From: Opitutaceae bacterium
GTDB lineage: Bacteria; Verrucomicrobiota; Verrucomicrobiia; Opitutales; Opitutaceae
DNA: 5,448 nucleotides
Reading direction: 5' to 3'
Assembly (NCBI GenBank): GCA_005786775.1
Contig: SYDD01000374.1
Coordinates: 1-5,448 of the forward strand
Shown: positions 1 through 5,448 of the stretch, piece after piece
How the letters are laid out: each line of letters starts with the position of its first letter
Position numbering within the stretch: the stretch's first letter is position 1
Program-made: the position numbers and the translations under genes
Notes under the pieces: model-generated
The model's input: only the letters and a program-made list of their open reading frames with translations
Databases searched by the model: none
Told to the model about the DNA's origin: nothing

Positions 1-213
1 GGCCGGCGCCGGGGTGAGCTCCGCCTCGCGGAAGCCGCGGCCGGACCCCTCGCCTACGACGGGGAGACCGGCGAGCTCCACGCCCTGCTCGCGGAGGGGA
101 CGGGCGAGGTCGGCGTGTTCGGCCCCGACGGGGCGCGGCTGGGAACTTGGGGGGCCGGCGGGCCGGATGCCCTGATCGACATGGGTCCCCGCTCGTTCCT
201 GCGCGTCTTCTGA
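1..213 (+). CDS. 3' end of an unidentified protein (partial)
   Basis: The first forward frame is open from base 1 to a TGA at 211-213, giving 70 residues of a C-terminus whose start lies outside the window. The peptide alternates short hydrophobic and charged stretches with many glycines (for example ELHALLAEGTGEVGVF) and ends DMGPRSFLRVF. This would suit a small beta-rich C-terminal domain such as those that close many secreted or carbohydrate-active enzymes, but I do not recognise a family and assign no function. It ends 4 bases before the esterase gene on the same strand, so the two are probably co-transcribed and perhaps functionally linked. Evidence that it is real: uninterrupted frame, tight spacing and shared strand. 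It is short enough in GC-rich DNA for the open frame to be chance. Confidence 0.6.
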   Translation, partial: GRRRGELRLAEAAAGPLAYDGETGELHALLAEGTGEVGVFGPDGARLGTWGAGGPDALIDMGPRSFLRVF

Positions 214-217
214 ACCC

Positions 218-1189
218 ATGCCGCTAATCGACCTGCCTCCCGCCCAGCTCCGCGATTACACCGGCCGCAACCCGCGGCCCGACGACTTCGACGCCTACTG
301 GGCAGCGGCGCTGCGCGAGCTGGACGCCACCCCGCCGGAACCTGAGCTACGCCCGGCGGCTGGGGCACCCGCCACGGAACGGGTCGAGTGCCTCGACCTG
401 TGGTTCACCGGCGTCGGAGGTGCCCGGATCTACGCGAAGCTCGTGCGGCCGCGGGACGCGCGCGCCGGCTCGTGCCCGGCGGTGTTGCAATTCCACGGCT
501 ACGCGGGCCATTCCGGGGACTGGCTCGACAAGCTCGGATGGGCCGCAGAGGGCTGCTGCCACGCAATGATGGACTGCCGCGGCCAGGGCGGCCGCTCGGA
601 AGACAATGGGCGCGTGCGCGGCCCGACCCTGCGCGGGCACATCGTCCGGGGCCTGGAGGACCCGGACCCGACGCGGCTGCTCTACCGGCAAATCTTCCTC
701 GACACCGTGCAGCTGGCGCGGGTGGTGCTCGCCTTCCCCGAGGTGGACCCGGCGCGCGTGGGCAGCTGTGGGGCGTCGCAGGGCGGGGCGCTGGCGCTCG
801 CCTGCGCGGCCCTTGAGCCGCGGATCAGCCGCACGGCCCCGGTGTACCCGTTCCTGTGCGATTATCAGCGGACCTGGGAGATGGACCAGGCGCGGGAGGC
901 GTACGAGGAGCTGCGGCTGTTCTTCCGCGCGTTCGATCCCCGCCACGAGCGGGAGCGCGAGATCTTCACCCGGCTCGGCTACATCGACGTCCAGCACCTC
1001 GCCCCGCGGATCCGAGCGCGGACCCTGATGTTCACCGGGCTGATGGACACCATCTGCCTGCCAAGCACCCAGTTCGCGGCGTTCAACCGGATCCCGACGC
1101 CCAAGGAGGTCGTCCTCTACCCGGATTTCGGGCACGAGCTGCTTCCGGGCCAGGCGGACCGCACCTTCGCGTTCCTCCGTGGGCGCTGA
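218..1189 (+). CDS. CE7-family acetyl xylan esterase / cephalosporin-C deacetylase
   Basis: This 323-residue protein is an alpha/beta hydrolase of carbohydrate esterase family 7, which deacetylates short acetylated xylo-oligosaccharides and also cephalosporin C. The N-terminus carries the family opening (MPLIDLPPAQLRDY, then NPRPDDFDAYW). Visible motifs in order are FHGY at 92-95, whose Tyr matches the oxyanion-hole position; RGQGG at 121-125; the nucleophile elbow GASQGG with Ser187; Asp277 in GLMDTICLPST; and His306 in DFGHE. Together these give an intact Ser-Asp-His triad with the spacing known from Thermotoga-type enzymes. Length is normal for the family (about 320). No signal peptide is evident, so it is probably cytoplasmic and acts on imported oligosaccharides. 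The ATG at 218 follows the upstream stop by 4 bases and has no Shine-Dalgarno sequence; translational coupling is likely. The exact natural substrate cannot be read from sequence. Confidence 0.95.
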   Translation: MPLIDLPPAQLRDYTGRNPRPDDFDAYWAAALRELDATPPEPELRPAAGAPATERVECLDLWFTGVGGARIYAKLVRPRDARAGSCPAVLQFHGYAGHSGDWLDKLGWAAEGCCHAMMDCRGQGGRSEDNGRVRGPTLRGHIVRGLEDPDPTRLLYRQIFLDTVQLARVVLAFPEVDPARVGSCGASQGGALALACAALEPRISRTAPVYPFLCDYQRTWEMDQAREAYEELRLFFRAFDPRHEREREIFTRLGYIDVQHLAPRIRARTLMFTGLMDTICLPSTQFAAFNRIPTPKEVVLYPDFGHELLPGQADRTFAFLRGR

Positions 1190-1241
1190 GCCGGACCGCG
1201 CGCTTGTCAACGCCCGCGGTGCGCCCCAACTTCGCGCCTTC

Positions 1242-1979
1242 ATGGACCCCGTCCAAGCCGTTCCCGCCCACGTCGCCATCATCATGGATGGCCACGGGCG
1301 GTGGGCGACCCAACGCGGCCTGCCGCGGATCGAAGGGCACCGCCGGGGTGTCGAGACCGTGCGGGTAGTGTCGCGGGCGGCCCGGGACCTCGGCGTCCGG
1401 ATGCTGACCCTGTACGCGTTCTCGGTAGAGAACTGGCGGCGCCCGGCCGAGGAGATCGGCGCGCTGATGGGCCTGCTGGAATATTACCTGGGGCGGGAGC
1501 TAGACAATTTCCGGCGGGAGGGCATCCGGCTGCGGACGATCGGGCGTACCGCGGACCTGCCCGCAGGGGTGCAAGCGCGGCTGCGGGAGGCGGAGGCGGC
1601 GACGCGGGACCTCGACGGTTACACCCTGGTGCTGGCGTTGAACTACGGTGCGCGCACCGAGGTCGCGGACGCGGCGCAGGCCTACGCGGCGGCCGTGGCA
1701 GCCGGCCGGGAGCCAGCGGGTGAGGCTTCGTGGGAGCGTTTCCAGCGCTACCTGTACACGGCGGACCTGCCGAATCCCGACTTGGTCGTGCGGACCTCAG
1801 GCGAGACGCGCCTGAGCAACTTCCTCCTGCTGCAGGCGGCGTATGCCGAGTTCTACTTCACACCCGTACTCTGGCCGGACTTCTCGCGGGCGGACCTCGA
1901 GGCGGCCATCGCAGATTACCAGCGGCGCGAGCGCCGTTTCGGGCGCACCAGCGCGCAGGTCCAGCCGGCCGGCGCCTGA
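1242..1979 (+). CDS. uppS: Undecaprenyl diphosphate synthase (cis-prenyltransferase)
   Basis: This 245-residue cytosolic enzyme adds IPP units to farnesyl diphosphate in cis to make C55-PP, the carrier lipid for peptidoglycan and surface glycans. Diagnostic stretches in order are HVAIIMDGHGRWA (10-22, catalytic Asp16), EGHRRG (31-36), LTLYAFSVENWRRP (55-68), LNYGARTE (133-140), and the C-terminal block DLVVRTSGE then RLSNF, YAEFYFTPVLWPDF. In that block Arg184, Arg190 and Ser192 match the IPP diphosphate-binding residues and Glu203 the metal ligand of the E. coli enzyme. The usual Asn of MDGNGRW is His18. I chose the ATG at 1242 because it leaves nine residues before HVAIIMDG, a normal lead. 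An in-frame GTG at 1179 would add 21 residues of no obvious family character and overlap the esterase by 11 bases. cdsA follows after 16 bases. Neither start has a Shine-Dalgarno sequence. Confidence 0.96.
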   Translation: MDPVQAVPAHVAIIMDGHGRWATQRGLPRIEGHRRGVETVRVVSRAARDLGVRMLTLYAFSVENWRRPAEEIGALMGLLEYYLGRELDNFRREGIRLRTIGRTADLPAGVQARLREAEAATRDLDGYTLVLALNYGARTEVADAAQAYAAAVAAGREPAGEASWERFQRYLYTADLPNPDLVVRTSGETRLSNFLLLQAAYAEFYFTPVLWPDFSRADLEAAIADYQRRERRFGRTSAQVQPAGA

Positions 1980-1995
1980 GCCCCGCTCAATCCTT

Positions 1996-2826
1996 ATGGG
2001 CCAGCGCATCCTCAGTACCCTTCTCCTCTGGACCCTAGTCGGCGGCGCGGTGTGGTTCTTCCGCACGCCCGGGGCCCTCGTCGTGATCACGCTGCTCTCG
2101 GCGCTCACCCTGAGCGAGTTCTATCAGCTGATGCGGGGCGCCGGCTACGACCCCTTCGATAAGTTCGGGGTCGGCGTCGGGGTGCTTGTGACGCTGGCGC
2201 CTTGGTTGGAGACGCGCCTCGGCTGGCCGATGGGCATGGTGCTCCCGCTGACGGTCGTGGTGTGCGCCGTGCGCCTGCTCGGTGAACGTACCGCGGAGAC
2301 GCGCGTCGAGGCGCTGGCGACAACCCTGTTCGGACTCGTCTACGTCTCCCTGATGCTCTCGTTCTTCGTGGCGATCCTCGTCCCCCGGCCTAACGACGCC
2401 GTCGGGGCGGACGCGCGACTGCTACTCGCGCTGTGGCTCGTGGCCGTGGCGAAGTTCTGCGACGTTGGCGCGCTGCTGGCGGGTCTCGCCTTCGGCCGGC
2501 ACCGGATGTCCCCGCAGATCAGCCCGAAGAAGACTTGGGAGGGCGCTGCCGGTGGTATTCTTTGCTCGATGGGCATCGGCGCGGGCATAGCCTGGCTGGC
2601 CCGCGACGTTCTCGGCGGCCACCTGACGCCCGGCCGCGCCGCGCTGATTGCGCTGCCCGTCGCCGGCCTAGGGATCGTGGCGGACCTCGTCGAGTCGGTG
2701 ATCAAGCGGCGCGCCAACCTGAAGGACTCCGGCCGCGCCATCCCGGGCATCGGCGGGATGTTCGACCTGAGCGACAGTATGATCCTCGCCGCGCCGGTCG
2801 GCTACCTGCTCCTCGGGCTCGCCTGA
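1996..2826 (+). CDS. cdsA: Phosphatidate cytidylyltransferase (CDP-diacylglycerol synthase)
   Basis: This 276-residue integral membrane enzyme converts phosphatidic acid and CTP to CDP-diacylglycerol, the branch point for phospholipid synthesis. About eight hydrophobic segments are visible (roughly 5-22, 25-40, 57-70, 79-95, 107-130, 141-166, 184-202, 214-232), plus a short final one at 262-276. The conserved core is KFCDVGALLAG (153-163), then FGRHRMSPQISPKKTWEG (166-183), and the C-terminal family signature begins at Ser234 with SVIKRRANLKD and continues to PGIGGMFDLSDS at 250-261. In that signature the usual PGHGG...DR.DS has Ile252 for His and Leu258 for Arg, while the Lys, Asp and Gly positions are kept. 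The ATG at 1996 starts right before a membrane segment and follows uppS by 16 bases. A longer in-frame start at 1843 would lie inside uppS and add a hydrophilic Ser/Arg-rich lead, so it was rejected. Confidence 0.94.
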   Translation: MGQRILSTLLLWTLVGGAVWFFRTPGALVVITLLSALTLSEFYQLMRGAGYDPFDKFGVGVGVLVTLAPWLETRLGWPMGMVLPLTVVVCAVRLLGERTAETRVEALATTLFGLVYVSLMLSFFVAILVPRPNDAVGADARLLLALWLVAVAKFCDVGALLAGLAFGRHRMSPQISPKKTWEGAAGGILCSMGIGAGIAWLARDVLGGHLTPGRAALIALPVAGLGIVADLVESVIKRRANLKDSGRAIPGIGGMFDLSDSMILAAPVGYLLLGLA

Positions 2827-2848
2827 GGCACGCTGCCCCGCCACCGCC

Positions 2849-4027
2849 GTGTCCGCCCGCCGCAAACGCATTGTCCTCCTCGGCGCCACCGGCTCCATCG
2901 GGGAAAGCACCCGCCGGGTGATCGCCGCGCACCGGGACCGGCTAGAACTGGTCGCGGTGGCCGGGCGGGGGCGCTGGGAGCAACTGGCGGCGATCGCGCG
3001 GGAACATGGCGTGCGCGAGGTGGGGATCTTTGACGAGGCGGCCCTGGCCGCGGCGCGGGCCGCCCCGGCGGCGTTCCCGCCCGGGACGCGCCTGCACGGC
3101 GGCCTAGAGGGCCTGCGCGAGCTGGCCCGGCTGCCCGAAGCGGACCTCGTTCTGGTAGCCGTCGTAGGCACCCTCGGGCTCGAACCCGCTCTGGCGGCGA
3201 TTGCGGCGGGCAAGGATCTAGCGCTAGCCTCAAAGGAGATTCTCGTGCTGGCGGGTCCGTTCGTGATGGCAGCCGCGCGACGACAGCGCGTGCGGATCCT
3301 GCCCGTCGACAGCGAGCACAACGCGGTTTTTCAGTGTCTGGAGGGGCATCCCGCGGCGGCTGTGCGCCGGATTGTACTTACCGCCAGCGGCGGCGCGTTC
3401 CGCGATTGGCCGGCGGAGCGACTCGCGCAGGCGACCCCGGCGGATGCGCTGCGGCATCCCAACTGGACGATGGGCCCAAAGATCACCGTCGACTCGGCGA
3501 CGCTGGCCAACAAGGGCCTGGAGCTGATCGAGGCGCAGCACCTGTTCGGTCTGCAGCCGGAACAATGCGGCGCGGTCCTCCACCCGCAGAGCATCGTACA
3601 CTGCCTAGTCGAGTTCACCGATGGCGCGATGCTAGCCCAGCTCTGCCCGCCCTCGATGACGTTCCCGATCCAGCACGCCCTGCTCTACCCAGAGCGCGCA
3701 CCGGGGACTGAACCGGCGCTTTCCCTTGAGCGGGCCTTCGGGCTCGAGTTCCGTCCCGTGGACGAAGCTCGGTTCCCGATGCTACGGCTCGCCCGGGAAG
3801 CGATGGTGGCGGGCGGCGCCGCCCCGGCGATCTACAACGCCGCGACCGAGATCGCGGTCGCCGCCTTCCTCGCCGGTCGCCTGCCCTTCCTTGCGATCCC
3901 GCGCGTCGTGGAAACGGTGCTGGCGGAAATGTCCGCCCTTCCCTCTGCCGATCTCCCCGCGGTGCTCGCCGCGGATGCCGAAGCCCGCCGCCGGGCCACT
4001 GCGCGCCTGCCGGCGGCCAACCCCTGA
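2849..4027 (+). CDS. dxr: 1-deoxy-D-xylulose 5-phosphate reductoisomerase
   Basis: Dxr (IspC) is the cytosolic enzyme that isomerises and reduces DXP to 2-C-methyl-D-erythritol 4-phosphate with NADPH, the committed step of the MEP isoprenoid pathway and the target of fosmidomycin. The protein has 392 residues, normal for the family. It opens with a Rossmann dinucleotide site, LLGATGSIGEST (10-21). LASKE at 126-130 sits where most relatives have LANKE. Metal ligands are Asp154 and Glu156 in PVDSEHNAVFQ and Glu225 in NKGLE. Substrate-binding positions are SGGAFR (180-185), His203 and Trp206 in HPNWTMGPKI (the mobile active-site flap), and Asn221/Lys222. The C-terminal helical domain (about 305-385) is complete. 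Translation starts at GTG 2849, 22 bases after cdsA, with only two codons of slack before the first beta strand; there is no Shine-Dalgarno sequence. Its product pathway supplies the IPP used by UppS in the same cluster. Confidence 0.97.
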   Translation: MSARRKRIVLLGATGSIGESTRRVIAAHRDRLELVAVAGRGRWEQLAAIAREHGVREVGIFDEAALAAARAAPAAFPPGTRLHGGLEGLRELARLPEADLVLVAVVGTLGLEPALAAIAAGKDLALASKEILVLAGPFVMAAARRQRVRILPVDSEHNAVFQCLEGHPAAAVRRIVLTASGGAFRDWPAERLAQATPADALRHPNWTMGPKITVDSATLANKGLELIEAQHLFGLQPEQCGAVLHPQSIVHCLVEFTDGAMLAQLCPPSMTFPIQHALLYPERAPGTEPALSLERAFGLEFRPVDEARFPMLRLAREAMVAGGAAPAIYNAATEIAVAAFLAGRLPFLAIPRVVETVLAEMSALPSADLPAVLAADAEARRRATARLPAANP

Positions 4028-4032
4028 ACCCC

Positions 4033-5448
4033 GTGCCCGCCGAACTGCTCCCCTCGCTGCTGGGCAACCTCTGGTCCATCGCGCTGGTCGTGCTCTTCTT
4101 CGGGGGCTCGATCTTCGTCCACGAGCTCGGTCACTTCCTCGCCGCCCGCCGCCGCGGCGTGCTGGTGGAGCGATTCTCCATCGGCTTCGGCCCGCCGCTC
4201 TGGTCCTGGCGCGGGCGGGACGGCGTGGAGTACCGGATTGCCTGGTTCCCCTTGGGCGGCTACGTGCTGCTCCCCGAGCTGGCCGACCTAGGCGCGGCGG
4301 AGGGCCCGAGCCGGGCGGACCTCGCGGGCCGCCCGCCGGTCACCTACGGCACCCGGATGCTAGTGTTCGCTGCGGGCGCGGCCTGCAACCTGCTCTTCGC
4401 CTTCGTCCTGGCGACGCTGCTGTGGATCCTCGGGCAACCGATGAGCAGCGACGTGCTCTCGACCCGCATCGGCCACGTGGCCCCCACCCTCACGCTGCCG
4501 GACGGCCGCGAGGTCCCCAGCCCGGCCCGGGACGCGGGGCTGGAGCCCGGCGACCAGATCCGGCGGATCGACGGCCGCCCGGTCTTAGCGTGGATCGACA
4601 TCCAGAACTCACTCATCCTCGGCACTGGCCGCGACGCCTCCGGCCGGCCGCAGGTGGTGTTTACCATCGAGCGCGCGGGCCGCGTCCTCGACGTGACGGT
4701 CCACCCGCAGCTGGCCGGAGATGAGCGGGTGCGCCGCGTGGGCATCGGTCCCGGATTTGAACTCCTTGTCCACGCCGTGGCCCCGGATTCCCCGGCGGCC
4801 AAGGCCGGGTTTCAGCCCGAAGACGAGATTCTGCAGGCCGACGGGCGCCCGGTTTGGAGCGACATCCCCTTCCGCGCGGCCCTCGCGGCGGCGGGCGGGC
4901 GGGGCCTCGAGGTGCACGTCCGCCGCGCGGGCACCACGCGCGTCCTGCGCCTCCCGGCGGCCGAGGGCGCGGCGGCCGGGCCGGGGGCGGGCCTCAGCCT
5001 GAAGACTGGTTTCCAGACTGTGCACGTCTCGCCGTTCCGCCAACTCGGCGACGCAATCGGGTGGACCTACCGGACACTCGTCAGCCTGGTTCATCCGCGG
5101 TCGGACATCGGCCTCGACAAAATGTCCGGCCCGGTGGGCATCGCGCGCGTCCTGCACAGTGCGGCAGAAGTGGGCCTGCGAGCCGTGTTCCTGATCACGC
5201 TCTTGCTCAACGTGAACCTCGCTCTGTTCAACTTGCTCCCGATCCCGGTGCTCGATGGCGGCCATATGCTCTTCGCGACCCTCGGCCGGCTGCGCGGCCG
5301 CCCCCTGCCCGCCTCGCTGATCGCGGGAGCGCAGAGCGTGTTCATGGTGGTTCTCCTCTCGCTCGTGGCCTACGTGACCGTCTTCAGCGACGTGCCGCGC
5401 ACGCTGCGCGAGATGCGGGCGGAACGCGCCGCGCCGCCCCCGCCGCCC
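4033..5448 (+). CDS. rseP: RseP-family site-2 intramembrane zinc metalloprotease (3' end open)
   Basis: The frame is open from GTG 4033 to the last base, 472 codons, with no stop in the window; the family is usually about 450, so nearly all of the protein is present. RseP-type proteases cut transmembrane substrates, classically anti-sigma factors such as RseA after a first periplasmic cut, and also clear signal-peptide remnants. Visible parts are a first membrane helix with the zinc motif HELGH (30-34), a GGYV loop (75-78), a second helix (about 108-134), PDZ domain 1 (about 145-225, with AGLEPGDQIRRIDG), PDZ domain 2 (about 240-310, with AAKAGFQPEDEILQADG), SGPVGI (365-370), a third helix (about 383-403) running into NLLPIPVLDGGH with the third zinc ligand Asp408, and a last helix (about 433-451). 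It ends in a charged then proline-rich tail, RAAPPPPP. It follows dxr by 5 bases, so translational coupling is likely. No sigma or anti-sigma gene is in view, so the substrate is unknown. Confidence 0.95.
   Translation, partial: MPAELLPSLLGNLWSIALVVLFFGGSIFVHELGHFLAARRRGVLVERFSIGFGPPLWSWRGRDGVEYRIAWFPLGGYVLLPELADLGAAEGPSRADLAGRPPVTYGTRMLVFAAGAACNLLFAFVLATLLWILGQPMSSDVLSTRIGHVAPTLTLPDGREVPSPARDAGLEPGDQIRRIDGRPVLAWIDIQNSLILGTGRDASGRPQVVFTIERAGRVLDVTVHPQLAGDERVRRVGIGPGFELLVHAVAPDSPAAKAGFQPEDEILQADGRPVWSDIPFRAALAAAGGRGLEVHVRRAGTTRVLRLPAAEGAAAGPGAGLSLKTGFQTVHVSPFRQLGDAIGWTYRTLVSLVHPRSDIGLDKMSGPVGIARVLHSAAEVGLRAVFLITLLLNVNLALFNLLPIPVLDGGHMLFATLGRLRGRPLPASLIAGAQSVFMVVLLSLVAYVTVFSDVPRTLREMRAERAAPPPPP

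Noticed and set aside
1204..1232. TTGTCA-like -35 box with a possible -10 before uppS
   Set aside because: The hexamer 17 bases downstream (caactt) is a poor -10 match, so this is no better than chance.
347..1285. Long open frame on the - strand across the esterase and uppS start (312 codons)
   Set aside because: It is antisense to a gene with an intact CE7 catalytic triad, its peptide is Arg/Ala/Pro-rich without a recognisable fold, and long chance frames are expected in GC-rich DNA.
1843..1995. N-terminal extension of cdsA starting inside uppS
   Set aside because: It would add 51 hydrophilic Ser/Arg-rich residues read out of frame from the most conserved part of uppS; the ATG at 1996 leads directly into a membrane segment as expected for CdsA.
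2668..3321. 217-codon - strand frame opposite the cdsA end and dxr start
   Set aside because: Ser/Arg/Ala-rich antisense shadow with no motif, opposite two recognised enzymes.
1500..4363. Eleven CTAG tetranucleotides, all within uppS-cdsA-dxr-early rseP
   Set aside because: For about 72% GC, chance predicts a similar total (about 14) over the whole window, so there is no enrichment; only the absence from the first 1.5 kb is mildly odd and it is noted under the junction finding.
4585..4587. A single TTA leucine codon in rseP, as in bldA-type regulation
   Set aside because: TTA-based control is an actinomycete feature; nothing else here points to that group, and a lone rare codon is expected by chance.
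3726..4724. 332-codon + frame spanning the end of dxr and the first half of rseP
   Set aside because: It is the +1 shadow of two well-supported genes; the translation is Arg/Pro/Ala-rich, while the rseP frame carries HELGH, two PDZ domains and the LDGGH motif.

Overview
This window is a GC-rich (roughly 70% or more by eye), fully coding stretch with every gene on the + strand. It looks like a bacterial chromosome segment. The core is the widely conserved envelope-lipid cluster uppS-cdsA-dxr-rseP, preceded by a carbohydrate esterase and the tail of an unidentified gene. I see no mobile elements, RNA genes, CRISPR arrays or large repeats.

Layout: 1-213 is the 3' end of an unrecognised gene. 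218-1189 is a CE7-family acetyl xylan esterase / cephalosporin-C deacetylase. 1242-1979 is undecaprenyl diphosphate synthase (uppS). 1996-2826 is phosphatidate cytidylyltransferase (cdsA). 2849-4027 is DXP reductoisomerase (dxr/ispC). 4033 to the right edge is an RseP-type site-2 intramembrane metalloprotease with two PDZ domains, still open at 5448. Gaps between genes are 4, 52 (or an overlap, depending on the uppS start), 16, 22 and 5 bases. None is long enough for an obvious terminator, so the last four genes are probably one transcription unit.

How the genes work together: Dxr makes MEP for isoprenoid precursors. UppS elongates those into the C55 carrier lipid used for peptidoglycan and surface polysaccharides. 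CdsA makes CDP-diacylglycerol for phospholipids. RseP cleaves membrane-embedded substrates, usually in envelope-stress signalling. The esterase removes acetyl groups from xylo-oligosaccharides or similar acetylated sugars and probably belongs to a separate carbohydrate-use function that happens to abut the lipid cluster.

Organism: the presence of uppS, dxr and rseP, the order, and the high GC fit a Gram-negative bacterium. Several enzyme motifs differ from the E. coli-type consensus (MDGHGRW in UppS, PGIGG...DLSD in CdsA, LASKE in Dxr). None of the starts has a recognisable Shine-Dalgarno sequence. From memory these traits suggest the PVC group, perhaps Verrucomicrobiota, but that is inference and not demonstrated here. 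I found no convincing undescribed system. The items most worth checking are the motif substitutions, the SD-less leaders and the proline-rich RseP tail.
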